From assembly GCF_030413175.1 (NCBI RefSeq), contig NZ_CP129212.1:1860001-1924000 (forward strand): 64,000 nt of DNA, given 5' to 3'. A program made the position numbers and the translations under genes. Every line of letters begins with the position of its first letter. Position 1 is the first letter of the stretch. Shown piece after piece: positions 26,282-35,757 of this stretch. This DNA comes from Bradyrhizobium roseum. GTDB lineage: Bacteria; Pseudomonadota; Alphaproteobacteria; Rhizobiales; Xanthobacteraceae. The notes below the pieces were generated by a model that did not search any database, was not told where the DNA came from, and worked only from the letters and a program-made list of their open reading frames with translations.

Positions 26282-26380
26282 CTACTGCGGAAGCGTCTCT
26301 GACTGTTGTTTGGGCGCGGAAGTGAAGTGAATCGCCGCCAGAAGGCTGCCGATGAGCATTATCAGCAGATAGATTTTCAT
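26282..26380 (-). CDS. Small single-span membrane protein (32 residues)
   Basis: A short frame encodes MKIYLLIMLIGSLLAAIHFT and twelve further polar residues (ending ETLPQ). The first 18 residues form one membrane segment, and the tail is hydrophilic. GGAG sits 6 bp before the ATG, a near ideal ribosome site, which is the main support. It lies between two plus-strand genes. Function is unknown. It could be a membrane-peptide regulator or a chance frame, though the ribosome site argues against the latter. Confidence 0.55.
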   Translation of the reverse strand: MKIYLLIMLIGSLLAAIHFTSAPKQQSETLPQ

Positions 26381-26489
26381 GTCAGTCTCCGCTGCGCCAT
26401 TGCAGCCGTAACGTCTGCGATGCAAAAGGCGTTCCTGCCCTTTGCAATGACAGTGGCGTGATAAAGAATGGTTAATCCGAGGTAACGGT

Positions 26490-27401
26490 ATGAGTGAACA
26501 ATTAAGTGATCGAGCAGCTTTGCCGAACCTCTTCGACCGGATGAAGCAACTCATTCCGGCAAAATTCCGGCGGAACGCCGCAGTCGTGCCGGTGGTGCGG
26601 CTGTCCGGTGTCATCGGTGCGGTGACGCCGCTGCGACCGGGTCTGACGCTGGCCGGCATCGCCAAGACACTCGAACGTGCCTTCGCCACACGGCATGCCA
26701 AGGCGGTGGCACTGGTGATCAATTCGCCCGGCGGCTCGCCGGTGCAATCGCGGCAGATCTATCTGCGGATCAGGCAGCTGGCTGAAGAAAAGAAACTGCC
26801 GGTGCTGGTGTTCGTGGAGGACGTGGCGGCGTCCGGCGGCTACATGATCGCCTGCGCCGGCGACGAAATTTTTTGTGATCCGTCCTCGATCCTGGGGTCG
26901 ATCGGCGTGGTTGGCGGCAGCTTCGGCTTTGTCGAGCTGATCAAGCGGATCGGCGTCGAGCGGCGGCTTTATACGGCGGGCGAGCACAAGGCGACGCTGG
27001 ATCCGTTCCTGCCCGAAGATCCCGACGACGTGGCGCGTTTGAAGGCGCTTCAGCGCGAGATCCACGCCATCTTCATCGCGCTGGTCAAGAACAGCCGCGG
27101 CGCTCGCCTCAAGGGAAAAGAAGACGATTTGTTCACCGGCGAGTACTGGGCGGGGGAGAGGTCGGTGTCGCTCGGCCTTGCGGACAAGATCGGTGACATC
27201 CGCTCGACGCTGCGCGAGCGATATGGTGAGAAGGTGCTGACCCCCGTCATCGCCCCCGCTAGCGGGATGCTCTCCGGGCTGCTGGGCCGCCGGTCACCGG
27301 GGGCGGGCGCGCTGGCTGCCCTCGACGGGTTCGGGGGCTTGCCGGACGACTTGATTTCGGCGCTGGAAACACGGGCGATTTGGGCCAAATTCGGGTTCTA
27401 G
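26490..27401 (+). CDS. S49-family signal peptide peptidase-like protease
   Basis: This 303-residue serine protease of the SppA/SohB family degrades membrane-embedded signal peptides or related substrates. The nucleophile is Ser115 in EDVAASGGYMIACAGDEIF, and the general-base Lys is Lys167 in GEHKATLDPF. It has a single protease domain, like SohB or archaeal SppA and unlike the double-domain E. coli SppA. No convincing membrane anchor is visible at the N-terminus. GAGGT precedes the ATG. The stop codon lies inside a 22-bp palindrome that may end transcription. Confidence 0.92.
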   Translation: MSEQLSDRAALPNLFDRMKQLIPAKFRRNAAVVPVVRLSGVIGAVTPLRPGLTLAGIAKTLERAFATRHAKAVALVINSPGGSPVQSRQIYLRIRQLAEEKKLPVLVFVEDVAASGGYMIACAGDEIFCDPSSILGSIGVVGGSFGFVELIKRIGVERRLYTAGEHKATLDPFLPEDPDDVARLKALQREIHAIFIALVKNSRGARLKGKEDDLFTGEYWAGERSVSLGLADKIGDIRSTLRERYGEKVLTPVIAPASGMLSGLLGRRSPGAGALAALDGFGGLPDDLISALETRAIWAKFGF

Positions 27402-27418
27402 AGCCCGCGGGCTCTAGA
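27397..27418. terminator. Palindrome at the end of the S49 protease gene
   Basis: A perfect 22-bp palindrome (TCTAGAGCCCG and its complement) spans the stop codon and is followed by the T-rich TTCCTTGTTTG. This suits an intrinsic terminator, although the hairpin has no loop bases. Confidence 0.5.
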
Positions 27419-27424
27419 TTCCTT

Positions 27425-27477
27425 GTTTGACGCGTTTTCTTGATGCGAACCGGTACCCACTTCGCTCGAAAACGCTA
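27425..27477. repeat. Dispersed repeat with nested inverted arms, family D
   Basis: The outer arms GCGTTTTC (27432-27439) and GAAAACGC (27468-27475) enclose inner arms GCGAA and TTCGC around CCGGTACCCA. The sequence type (gcgaaccggtacccacttcgc) is, from memory, common between genes of Bradyrhizobium-like genomes. Confidence 0.6.
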
Positions 27478-27601
27478 CAGCAAATCAAGAACTGGTCAGC
27501 CGGCCGCGCCATTTAGTCCCAAAAGCGGAATTGCGGCGCAGCCCGGCTTGGGCGAGAATGCGCGTCATTGGGGGCTGAACGTGAACGACAAGGATCGACC
27601 G

Positions 27602-27790
27602 ATGCCGCCGCTGATCGCATTCGCGGGAGCCCTGGGCGGGCTAGCCGTGTTCCGATGGGCCTACAAGACCGCTGTCCGCATCAATGCGGAATTGGAAGAG
27701 GCGCGCCTGGCGCGCGTCGCCGAGGTCCAGACAGGCGAGATTCCGACGCTACGCCGTGACCCGGTCACCGGGGCGTATCGCCCGGGCTAG
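27602..27790 (+). CDS. Small conserved-type protein, unknown function
   Basis: This 62-residue frame starts MPPLIAFAGALGGLAVFRWAYKTAVRINAELEEARLARVAEV, in two adjoining halves. A hydrophobic N-terminal segment (about residues 3-18) is followed by a charged amphipathic helix, and the C-terminus PTLRRDPVTGAYRPG is polar. It is probably a membrane-tethered helical peptide. AAGGATC lies 7 bp before the ATG at 27602. A GTG at 27581 with GGGGG upstream is the alternative start and would add seven residues. It lies 120 bp before glyQ. Confidence 0.6.
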   Translation: MPPLIAFAGALGGLAVFRWAYKTAVRINAELEEARLARVAEVQTGEIPTLRRDPVTGAYRPG

Positions 27791-27910
27791 AACAAGCCGT
27801 TTAGCAACCCATTCGGGCGGTGCCATGCCACCGGCACCGCCTTGATTCCCTGCCCACGCGCCGATACGGTCCCGCGCTCTTAAATCCCCCTCGCGAGACC
27901 GATTCTGCCG

Positions 27911-28843
27911 ATGGACGCTCTTCCTGCCCACATGCGCCCGGAACGTTCGTTCCAGGGTTTTATCCTGGCTTTGCAACGGTTCTGGGCGGAGCAGGGCTGT
28001 GTGATCCTGCAGCCCTACGACATGGAAATGGGCGCCGGCACCTTCCATCCTGCGACGACGCTGCGGGCGCTCGGCCCCAAGCGCTGGAACGCGGCCTACG
28101 TGCAGCCTTCGCGGCGGCCCAAGGACGGACGCTACGGCGAGAACCCCAACCGGCTGCAGCACTATTACCAGTTCCAGGTGATCATGAAGCCGTCGCCGCC
28201 GAACCTTCAGGACCTGTACCTGAAGTCGCTGGCCGCGATCGGCATCGATTCCAGCCTGCACGACATCCGCTTCGTCGAGGACGATTGGGAAAGCCCGACG
28301 CTCGGCGCGTGGGGGCTCGGCTGGGAATGCTGGTGCGACGGCATGGAAGTCAGCCAGTTCACCTATTTCCAGCAGGTCGCGGGCGTCGAATGCGCGCCGG
28401 TCGCCGGCGAACTCACCTATGGGCTCGAGCGTCTGGCGATGTATGTGCAGGGCGTCGACCGCGTCTACGATCTCAATTTCAACGGCCGCGACGGCGCCGA
28501 CAAGGTCACCTATGGCGACGTGTTCCTGCAGGCCGAGCAGGAATATTCGAGGCATAATTTCGAACACTCCGATTCCGACATGCTGTTCAAGCAGTTCGTG
28601 ATGGCGGAAGAGGCCTGCAAGAAATATCTCGAAGCCGGCTGGAAGGATGGCAAGCATGAGGCGCACCTGATGGCGCTGCCTGCCTACGACCAGTGCATCA
28701 AGGCCAGCCACGTCTTCAACCTGCTCGATGCCCGCGGCGTGATCTCGGTCACCGAAAGACAAAGCTACATCGGGCGCGTCCGCGAACTGGCAAAGGCCTG
28801 CGGCGATGCCTGGGTTCACACCGAAGCGGGCAGGGCGGTCTGA
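27911..28843 (+). CDS. glyQ: Glycyl-tRNA synthetase alpha subunit
   Basis: GlyQ is the catalytic alpha chain of the bacterial alpha2beta2 glycyl-tRNA synthetase, which charges tRNA-Gly. The 310-residue protein opens with [19 protein letters not shown] and carries the conserved [19 protein letters not shown] block. Class II motif 2 lies around [20 protein letters not shown], and motif 3 includes [17 protein letters not shown]. The length is normal. Its stop codon overlaps the glyS start by one base (TGATG), so the two subunits are translated together. Confidence 0.98.
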   Translation: MDALPAHMRPERSFQGFILALQRFWAEQGCVILQPYDMEMGAGTFHPATTLRALGPKRWNAAYVQPSRRPKDGRYGENPNRLQHYYQFQVIMKPSPPNLQDLYLKSLAAIGIDSSLHDIRFVEDDWESPTLGAWGLGWECWCDGMEVSQFTYFQQVAGVECAPVAGELTYGLERLAMYVQGVDRVYDLNFNGRDGADKVTYGDVFLQAEQEYSRHNFEHSDSDMLFKQFVMAEEACKKYLEAGWKDGKHEAHLMALPAYDQCIKASHVFNLLDARGVISVTERQSYIGRVRELAKACGDAWVHTEAGRAV

Positions 28844-30939
28844 TGCCTGATCTTCTGTTAGAGCTGTTCTCCGAAGAAATCCCCGCGCGCATGCAGGCCA
28901 AGGCGGCGGACGATCTGCGCCGCATGGTCACCGACAAGCTCGTGGCCGAAGGCCTGGTCTATGAGGGCGCAAAAGCGTTCGCGACGCCGCGGCGGCTGGC
29001 GCTCACCGTTCACGGCATTCCGGCGCGGCAGCCTGATCTCAAGACCGAACGTCGCGGGCCGAAAATGGGCGCGCCCGATGCGGCCGTGCAAGGATTCCTG
29101 AAGGCGACTGGCCTCAAATCGCTCGATGAAGCCAAGATTCAAAAAGACCCGAAGGGCGATTTCTACATCGCCCTGATCGAAAAGCCCGGCAGCGCCGCGG
29201 TCGACGTGATCGCCGAGTTGTTGCCGGTCATTATCCGCACTTTCCCCTGGCCGAAATCGATGCGCTGGGGCGAGCGTTCGGCCAAGTCCGGCTCGTTGTC
29301 CTGGGTGCGGCCCTTGCATTCGATCATCGCGACTTTCGGCATCGAGACCGAAGAGCCAGATGTCGTGAAATTTTCCGTCGATGGCATCGAGGCCGGGCAA
29401 ACCACCTACGGCCACCGCTTCATGGCGCCGGCGGCGATCTCCGTGCGCCGGTTCGAGGATTACGAGGCCAAGCTGAAGGCCGCCAAGGTCGTGCTCGACC
29501 CCCAGGCGCGCAAGGACATCATCCTCGCCGACGCCAAGCAATTGGCGTTCGCGCAAGGCTTTGAGCTGGTCGAGGACCAGGTTCTGCTGGACGAGGTCGC
29601 CGGCCTCGTCGAGTGGCCGGTCGCGCTGATGGGATCGTTCGACGCGGAATATCTTTCGATCCCGGACGAGGTGATTCGCGCCACCATTAGAAACAATCAA
29701 AAGTGTTTTGTGGTGCGCGACCCCAAGACCGGAAAGCTTGCCAACAAGTTCATCCTCACCGCCAATATTGAGGCGACCGATGGCGGCAAGGTGATCGTGG
29801 CCGGCAACGAGCGCGTGATCCGCGCCCGACTGTCGGACGCAAAATTTTTCTATGAGACCGACCTGAAGACGAAGCTGGAAGCGCGGCTGCCGAAATTCGA
29901 GCAGATCGTGTTTCACGAAAAGCTCGGTACCCAGGCCGAACGGATCATGCGCATCGAGCGGCTGGCGGCCGAGATCGCGCCCTTGGTCGGCGCCGATGTC
30001 GAAAAGGCCAAACGCGCCGCGCATCTGGCGAAAGCCGATCTCGTCACCGAAGTGGTCGGCGAATTCCCCGAATTGCAGGGCCTGATGGGGAAATATTACG
30101 CGCTGGCGCAGCATGAAGACGCCTCCGTCGCCGCCGCGAGCGAAGAGCATTACAAGCCGCAAGGGCCCGCCGATCGCGTGCCGACCGATCCGGTGAGCGT
30201 CGCGGTCGCGCTGGCCGACAAGATCGATACGCTGGTGGGCTTCTGGGCGATCGATGAGAAGCCGACGGGGAGCAAAGATCCGTATGCGCTACGGCGTGCG
30301 GCGCTGGGGGTCATCAGGCTGATCGTCGAGAATACGCTCCGGCTGCCAATTCTGAACGTCGCGAAGTCAGCCATGGCTGGCTTGTCCACAAAGGGCGACG
30401 TTCAGAAATTGCCGTTCGATCTTCTCGCCTTCTTCGCCGACCGCCTGAAGGTGCAACTCCGCGACCAGGGCGCGCGTCACGATCTCGTGGATGCGGTGTT
30501 TTCACTTGGCGGCCAGGATGATCTGCTGTTGGTTGTGCGCCGCGTCGAAGCGCTCGGCAAGTTCCTCGATATGGATGACGGCAAGAACCTGCTTGCAGGG
30601 ACCAAGCGGGCGAGTAACATCCTCTCGATCGAGGAGAAGAAGGACAAGCGCACGTTCGACAGCGCGCCGGATGCCGGGCTCTACAAGTTGCCGGAGGAGA
30701 AGGCGCTGGCTGCCGCGATCGATCAGGTCAAGCAGGAGGCGGCTGCCGCCGTACGACAGGAAGACTTCGCTACGGCGATGAGTGCGATGGCAAAGCTGCG
30801 TCCGGCGGTCGATGCGTTCTTCGACAAGGTCAAGGTTAATGACGATGAACCCGGCGTGCGCGAGAACCGACTAAAGCTCCTGAATGAGATTCGCGCGGCG
30901 ACCCGCGCGGTGGCGGATTTTTCGAAGATCGAAGGCTAG
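28843..30939 (+). CDS. glyS: Glycyl-tRNA synthetase beta subunit
   Basis: GlyS is the beta chain of the heterotetrameric glycyl-tRNA synthetase and holds tRNA-binding parts. The 698-residue protein starts [18 protein letters not shown], the diagnostic family N-terminus. It contains the HD-domain-like [19 protein letters not shown] region and the C-terminal anticodon-binding domain ending [14 protein letters not shown]. The ATG at 28843 overlaps the glyQ stop. A methyltransferase gene follows three bases after the stop, probably in the same transcript. Confidence 0.98.
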   Translation: MPDLLLELFSEEIPARMQAKAADDLRRMVTDKLVAEGLVYEGAKAFATPRRLALTVHGIPARQPDLKTERRGPKMGAPDAAVQGFLKATGLKSLDEAKIQKDPKGDFYIALIEKPGSAAVDVIAELLPVIIRTFPWPKSMRWGERSAKSGSLSWVRPLHSIIATFGIETEEPDVVKFSVDGIEAGQTTYGHRFMAPAAISVRRFEDYEAKLKAAKVVLDPQARKDIILADAKQLAFAQGFELVEDQVLLDEVAGLVEWPVALMGSFDAEYLSIPDEVIRATIRNNQKCFVVRDPKTGKLANKFILTANIEATDGGKVIVAGNERVIRARLSDAKFFYETDLKTKLEARLPKFEQIVFHEKLGTQAERIMRIERLAAEIAPLVGADVEKAKRAAHLAKADLVTEVVGEFPELQGLMGKYYALAQHEDASVAAASEEHYKPQGPADRVPTDPVSVAVALADKIDTLVGFWAIDEKPTGSKDPYALRRAALGVIRLIVENTLRLPILNVAKSAMAGLSTKGDVQKLPFDLLAFFADRLKVQLRDQGARHDLVDAVFSLGGQDDLLLVVRRVEALGKFLDMDDGKNLLAGTKRASNILSIEEKKDKRTFDSAPDAGLYKLPEEKALAAAIDQVKQEAAAAVRQEDFATAMSAMAKLRPAVDAFFDKVKVNDDEPGVRENRLKLLNEIRAATRAVADFSKIEG

Positions 30940-30942
30940 AAC

Positions 30943-31545
30943 ATGGACCCTCAGACGCTCGCCGCTTACGACCAGGGTGCGGCGGCGTTCGCGAAGGACT
31001 GGCTCGGTCAGCCGTCGCCCGTCGACCTGCAGGAAATCGTCGAACGGTTTTTTGTGCGTGGCGGCAATTCGGCCGATATCGGTTGCGGCTGCGGCCGCGA
31101 GGTGGCCTGGCTGCACGCGAACGGTTTTTCGGCGGTCGGATTTGATGCTTCCGAAGGCCTGCTCAGCGAGGCGCGCCGGCGCTACCCGTCGCTGAAGTTT
31201 GCGCAGGCCGAATTGCCGGAGCTTGCCGATGTCGGCACCTTCGATAACGTGTTGTGCGAAACCGTGATCATGCATCTCGACCACGAGCAGATCGCGGCGT
31301 CGGTCCGCCGCCTGCTCGATATCGTCAAGCCGAGCGGCATCCTCTATCTGAGCTGGCGCGTCACCGAGGGCGCCGATGAACGCGACGCGCAGGGACGGCT
31401 CTACGCCGCATTCGATCCGGCAGAGGTGCTGGCGGAATTGAAGGGCACCACGGTGCTGCTCGACGAAGAGGCGGTCAGCGCCTCGTCGGGAAAGAAGATC
31501 CACCGGATGGTGGTGAAGAAGCCGGGACTGGAAATCAGGGAATAA
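30943..31545 (+). CDS. Class I SAM-dependent methyltransferase
   Basis: This 200-residue protein has a Rossmann methyltransferase fold. The SAM motif SADIGCGCGREVAWL is at about residues 44-58, the acidic strand VGFDASEGLL at 65-74, and the post-motif segment VLCETVIMHLDHEQI near 103. The substrate is unknown. GAAGG in the glyS 3' end precedes the ATG, and only three bases separate the genes, so it is cotranscribed with glyQS. A strong hairpin follows the stop. Confidence 0.87.
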   Translation: MDPQTLAAYDQGAAAFAKDWLGQPSPVDLQEIVERFFVRGGNSADIGCGCGREVAWLHANGFSAVGFDASEGLLSEARRRYPSLKFAQAELPELADVGTFDNVLCETVIMHLDHEQIAASVRRLLDIVKPSGILYLSWRVTEGADERDAQGRLYAAFDPAEVLAELKGTTVLLDEEAVSASSGKKIHRMVVKKPGLEIRE

Positions 31546-31551
31546 ACAAGA

Positions 31552-31579
31552 CCCCGCCCGGAGGGGACGCCGGGCGGGG
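31552..31579 (+). terminator. Hairpin after the glyQS-methyltransferase operon
   Basis: A perfect 10-bp GC stem (31552-31561 with 31570-31579) closes an 8-nt loop directly after the operon, flanked by AAG and CTT. No T-run follows, so it may be a processing or partial terminator hairpin. Confidence 0.55.
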
Positions 31580-31654
31580 CTTGAGGTCCGGTCGTATCTC
31601 GCGCACATCCGCTTGCGCGGCGCCCGGACCAATCGTTCAGGCTACTGAGGTCGT

Positions 31655-32017
31655 TTAATCGACCACCTGAACGATCCGACGGGAGCGCGGTTCGACCAAT
31701 ATCGTCCGGCCATTCACCACCGTGTAGCGATAGGGCGTCGCGCCGTAGGTCTGGGGTACGTCGTAATAGGTCACGCCGGCATCCGGCAGCACGCCGCCGA
31801 CCACCACGCGCTCGGAAATGGTGAAGTTCGGGACGCGCTCACGCACGATGTATTCCCGAAAAGCCGGCCGCTGATCGGCGGCGATGCCTTCATGCTCGCC
31901 GACGACGACGGCGTTGCCGCCGGCAACACCGGTGGTGATCGTCGTTTGCGCCTGAGCCGCGATCGGGGCAGCCAGCGCGCCGGCGACCGCTGCGATGGCA
32001 AGTAGTTTGTTCCGCAT
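31655..32017 (-). CDS. DUF1236 exported protein
   Basis: This 120-residue protein has a signal peptide (MRNKLLAIAAVAGALAAPIA, cleavage after AQA near residue 23). The DUF1236 region follows: REYIVRERVPNFTISERVVVGGVLPDAGVTYYDVP, in adjoining pieces, and a tail RYTVVNGRTILVEP typical of the family. DUF1236 proteins are small, periplasmic, and common in rhizobial relatives, with unknown function. AAGGAG lies 7 bp before the ATG at 32017, so the longer frame to 32128 is not used. Confidence 0.88.
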   Translation of the reverse strand: MRNKLLAIAAVAGALAAPIAAQAQTTITTGVAGGNAVVVGEHEGIAADQRPAFREYIVRERVPNFTISERVVVGGVLPDAGVTYYDVPQTYGATPYRYTVVNGRTILVEPRSRRIVQVVD

Positions 32018-32252
32018 GTTGAACTCCTTGGCGAGAAGAGAGGCGCCGGCGCTCGCCAGCACGTAGATGCGGAGGCAATTCATCGCCGGCGGCTTCGTTC
32101 CGGAAAAGCCCGGCCTCATACGCGGCAATTCCGGGGAATTATTGCGGAAGCATGGAACCCGTAAAAGCGGGAAGCGTCTTGCTATTCCAAGCCCGCGCCA
32201 GCGGCTAAGTTGCGGCCCTCGATTCGATCCCCTTCACCAGTCGGAGTTCTCA

Positions 32253-32408
32253 ATGACCATCACCGCTGCGCATATTTCCCCGATCGTCGCCCTGATCGCG
32301 GGAGTCCTGATCCTGATCATGCCGCGGTTTTTGAGTTTCATCGTCGCCATCTACTTGATCGTCGTCGGGTTGGCCGGCCTCGGCGTGTTCAAGATGTTGA
32401 AGTTCTAA
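32253..32408 (+). CDS. DUF3096 small membrane protein
   Basis: This 51-residue protein has two hydrophobic segments (ISPIVALIAGVLILIMPRFL and FIVAIYLIVVGLAGLGVF) joined by a short turn. It fits the DUF3096 family of two-span inner membrane proteins. The role is unknown. GGAG lies 7 bp upstream of the ATG. It is a single gene before ppdK. Confidence 0.82.
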   Translation: MTITAAHISPIVALIAGVLILIMPRFLSFIVAIYLIVVGLAGLGVFKMLKF

Positions 32409-32500
32409 AGCGGGACAGGGGGCTTTCGCGGCTTGCGCGGAACCCCTCAAAATGGTGTAAGGCGCGCAATCTTCTCACCTTTTTCAGATAGCTGGAATCC

Positions 32501-35398
32501 ATGGCCAAAGCCGTCGCGAAGTCCAAGAAGGCTGCAGCGAAAGCCGCAGTGAAATCCGCAGCGAAATCAAAGCCATCGGCCCGATCCAAGGCGGTTACCG
32601 CGGCCCCTTCCGCCCGCAAGGCGCTGAAGAAGGCTCCGGCCAAGCCGACGCCCAAGCCGGCACCCAAGGCCGTGGCCAAGAAGGCCCCGGTCCGCAAGCC
32701 GGAGGTCGAGACGGTAAAGGCCGGCAAGTGGGTCTATACGTTCGGGGACGGCAAGGCCGAGGGCAAAGCGGGCCTGCGCGATCTGCTGGGCGGCAAGGGC
32801 GCCAACCTCGCCGAAATGGCCAATCTGGGCCTGCCTGTGCCTCCGGGCTTCACGATTCCGACCTCGGTCTGCACATACTTCTATGCGCATGAGAAAACCT
32901 ATCCGACCGCGCTGAAGGCGCAGGTCGAGAAGGCGCTCGACTATGTCGGCAAGCTGGCCGGCAAGGCGTTCGGCGATTCCAAAAATCCGCTGCTGGTCTC
33001 GGTTCGCTCCGGCGGCCGCGCCTCGATGCCGGGCATGATGGACACCGTGCTCAATCTCGGCCTCAACGACAAAACCGTCGAAGCGCTGGCCGAGCTCTCC
33101 GGCGACCGCCGTTTCGCCTATGACAGCTATCGCCGCTTCATTACGATGTATTCGGACGTGGTGCTCGGATTCGAGCACCATCACTTCGAGGACATCCTCG
33201 ACACCTTCAAGGATGGCCAGGGCTATACGCTCGACACCGACTTGACCGGCGACGACTGGGTCGAACTGGTCGGCAAGTACAAGGAAGCCGTGTCGCGCGA
33301 GACCGGCAAGGATTTTCCGCAGGATCCGCACGAGCAGTTGTGGGGCGCGATCGGTGCGGTGTTCTCATCCTGGATGAATGCGCGTGCGGTGACCTACCGC
33401 CGCCTGCACGACATCCCGGAATCCTGGGGCACCGCCGTCAACGTGCAGGCCATGGTGTTCGGCAACATGGGCGAAACCTCGGCAACCGGCGTGGCGTTCA
33501 CCCGCAATCCCTCCACCGGCGAGAGCAAGCTCTACGGCGAATTCCTGATCAACGCGCAGGGCGAGGACGTGGTGGCGGGCATTCGCACGCCGCAGGACAT
33601 CACCGAGGAAGCGCGCCAGGAATCCGGCTCCGACAAGGCCTCGATGGAAAGCGCGATGCCCGAGGCATTCAACGAGCTGACGCGCATCTATACGATGCTC
33701 GAAAAGCACTACCGCGACATGCAGGACATGGAGTTCACGGTCGAGCAGGGCAAGCTGTGGATGCTGCAGACCCGCGGCGGCAAGCGCACGGCAAAAGCCG
33801 CGCTGCGCATCGCGGTCGAACTCGCCAATGAAGGCCTGATCTCGAAGAAAGACGCCGTGATGCGGATCGATCCGGCTTCACTGGATCAATTGCTGCATCC
33901 GACCATCGACCCCGCCGCCAAGCGCGACGTGATCGCGACCGGCCTGCCGGCCTCGCCCGGTGCCGCATCGGGCGAGATCGTGTTCTCGTCGGATGAAGCC
34001 GCCAAGCTGCAGGCCGATGGCCGTGCCGTCATTCTGGTGCGGATCGAAACCAGCCCGGAAGACATTCACGGCATGCATGCCGCCGAAGGCATTTTGACCA
34101 CCCGCGGCGGCATGACCTCGCACGCCGCCGTGGTGGCGCGCGGTATGGGCAAGCCCTGCGTCTCCGGCTGCGGCGCCATTCGCGTCGACTACGGCCGCGG
34201 CACCATGAGCATCGGTTCGCGCACCTTCAAGACCGGCGACGTCATCACCATCGACGGTTCGCTCGGCCAGGTGCTGGCCGGCCGGATGCCGATGATCGAG
34301 CCGAAGCTGTCGGGCGAGTTCGGCACGCTGATGGGGTGGGCCGACGAGGTCCGCAAGCTCGGCGTCCGCGTCAACGGCGACACGCCCGACGATGCCCGCA
34401 CCGCGGTCAAGTTCGGAGCCGAGGGCATCGGGCTGTGCCGCACCGAGCACATGTTCTTCGAGGAAACCCGCATCCGAACCGTGCGCGAAATGATCCTGTC
34501 CGAAGATGAGCAGTCGCGCCGCGCGGCGCTGTCGAAACTGCTGCCGATGCAGCGCGCCGACTTCGTCGAGCTGTTCGAGATCATGAAGGGCCTGCCGGTC
34601 ACCATCCGCCTGCTCGATCCGCCGCTGCACGAGTTCCTGCCGCACACCCAGGCCGAGATCGAGGAAGTCGCGCGCGCGATGAACACCGATCCGCGCAAGC
34701 TTGCCGATCGCGCCCGCGACCTCGCCGAATTCAACCCGATGCTCGGCTTCCGCGGCTGCCGCCTCGCCATTGCCTATCCCGAGATCGCCGAGATGCAGGC
34801 GCGCGCGATCTTCGAGGCGGCGGTCGAAGCCGAGAAGCGCACCGGCAAGGCCGTCGGCCTCGAAGTGATGGTGCCGCTGATCGCGACCAAGGCGGAGTTC
34901 GACCTGGTGAAGGCCCGCATCGACGCCACAGCGCAGTCGGTGATGAAGGAAACCGGCAAGAAGCTGGCCTATCAGGTCGGCACCATGATCGAACTGCCGC
35001 GCGCCTGCCTGATGGCCGGCGACATCGCAGAGACCGCCGAGTTCTTCTCGTTCGGCACCAACGACCTGACGCAGACGACCTACGGCATCAGCCGCGACGA
35101 TGCGGCAAGTTTCCTCGGCACCTATGTCAGCAAGGGAATCTTGGCAATCGATCCGTTCATCTCGGTCGACCGTGACGGCGTCGGCGAACTCGTGAAGATC
35201 GGCGTCGAGCGCGGCCGCAAGACCCGGCCTGATCTCAAGGTCGGTATCTGCGGCGAGCATGGCGGTGATCCCGCGTCGGTGGCGTTCTGCCACGAGATCG
35301 GGCTCGATTACGTTTCGTGCTCGCCGTACCGCGTGCCGATCGCGCGTCTCGCGGCAGCGCAAGCCTCGCTCGGAAAGAAGATCGAGAATCAGGCGTAG
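32501..35398 (+). CDS. ppdK: Pyruvate, phosphate dikinase with histone-like N-terminal tail
   Basis: PPDK interconverts pyruvate + ATP + Pi and phosphoenolpyruvate + AMP + PPi. The 965-residue protein has the ATP-grasp N-terminal domain starting at KWVYTFGDGKAEG (about residue 76). The phosphotransfer His541 sits in GGMTSHAAVVARG. The PEP/pyruvate TIM barrel carries the catalytic Cys in GICGEHGGDPASVAFC near the C-terminus. It is longer than the family norm because residues 1-75 form a low-complexity tail with 19 Lys and 3 Arg but only 2 Glu, built from Ala, Lys, Pro and Ser like histone H1. The ATG at 32501 is the only reasonable start before the tail. A clear terminator follows. Confidence 0.96.
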   Translation: MAKAVAKSKKAAAKAAVKSAAKSKPSARSKAVTAAPSARKALKKAPAKPTPKPAPKAVAKKAPVRKPEVETVKAGKWVYTFGDGKAEGKAGLRDLLGGKGANLAEMANLGLPVPPGFTIPTSVCTYFYAHEKTYPTALKAQVEKALDYVGKLAGKAFGDSKNPLLVSVRSGGRASMPGMMDTVLNLGLNDKTVEALAELSGDRRFAYDSYRRFITMYSDVVLGFEHHHFEDILDTFKDGQGYTLDTDLTGDDWVELVGKYKEAVSRETGKDFPQDPHEQLWGAIGAVFSSWMNARAVTYRRLHDIPESWGTAVNVQAMVFGNMGETSATGVAFTRNPSTGESKLYGEFLINAQGEDVVAGIRTPQDITEEARQESGSDKASMESAMPEAFNELTRIYTMLEKHYRDMQDMEFTVEQGKLWMLQTRGGKRTAKAALRIAVELANEGLISKKDAVMRIDPASLDQLLHPTIDPAAKRDVIATGLPASPGAASGEIVFSSDEAAKLQADGRAVILVRIETSPEDIHGMHAAEGILTTRGGMTSHAAVVARGMGKPCVSGCGAIRVDYGRGTMSIGSRTFKTGDVITIDGSLGQVLAGRMPMIEPKLSGEFGTLMGWADEVRKLGVRVNGDTPDDARTAVKFGAEGIGLCRTEHMFFEETRIRTVREMILSEDEQSRRAALSKLLPMQRADFVELFEIMKGLPVTIRLLDPPLHEFLPHTQAEIEEVARAMNTDPRKLADRARDLAEFNPMLGFRGCRLAIAYPEIAEMQARAIFEAAVEAEKRTGKAVGLEVMVPLIATKAEFDLVKARIDATAQSVMKETGKKLAYQVGTMIELPRACLMAGDIAETAEFFSFGTNDLTQTTYGISRDDAASFLGTYVSKGILAIDPFISVDRDGVGELVKIGVERGRKTRPDLKVGICGEHGGDPASVAFCHEIGLDYVSCSPYRVPIARLAAAQASLGKKIENQA

Positions 35399-35429
35399 GT
35401 TTGAGCGCTCGCGATCCATGGATACGAGG

Positions 35430-35462
35430 ATGCCCGGGCTTGCCCCGGGCATTTTCTTTTTT
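35430..35462 (+). terminator. Intrinsic terminator of ppdK
   Basis: Stem ATGCCCGGG (35430-35438) pairs with CCCGGGCAT (35444-35452) around CTTGC, followed by TTTCTTTTTT. Confidence 0.85.
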
Positions 35463-35757
35463 GGCCACCGCAAGAGCGAAGTTGACGATGGAGCGAGCCC
35501 GACGCAATCGCGGTTCCGGTGGTCCGACGATCAGAAATATTCTTCACCATTCTCGTTGACGGGATATTTACCACTTTGATCGCGTGCCTGTTTACCAACA
35601 CTTCTCATGCGATCCGCGATCACTGCACGATCGCTTGCGTGTAACACGCAGGCCACGCCGATTAACTCCCCGGCAACCTAAATTCGATACCAACAAAATA
35701 GATCGAATTGCACGGATGTACTGAGGTTCGATCGTGTAAGCGTTGCGTGAGCGTACA
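35463..35757. other. Noncoding gap before the cell-wall hydrolase gene
   Basis: The gap between ppdK and the next gene is 359 bp. After the terminator the remainder has no supported gene and is AT-richer than its surroundings around 35530-35600. It probably holds the promoter of the hydrolase, but I could not pick a -35/-10 pair with confidence. Confidence 0.5.
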
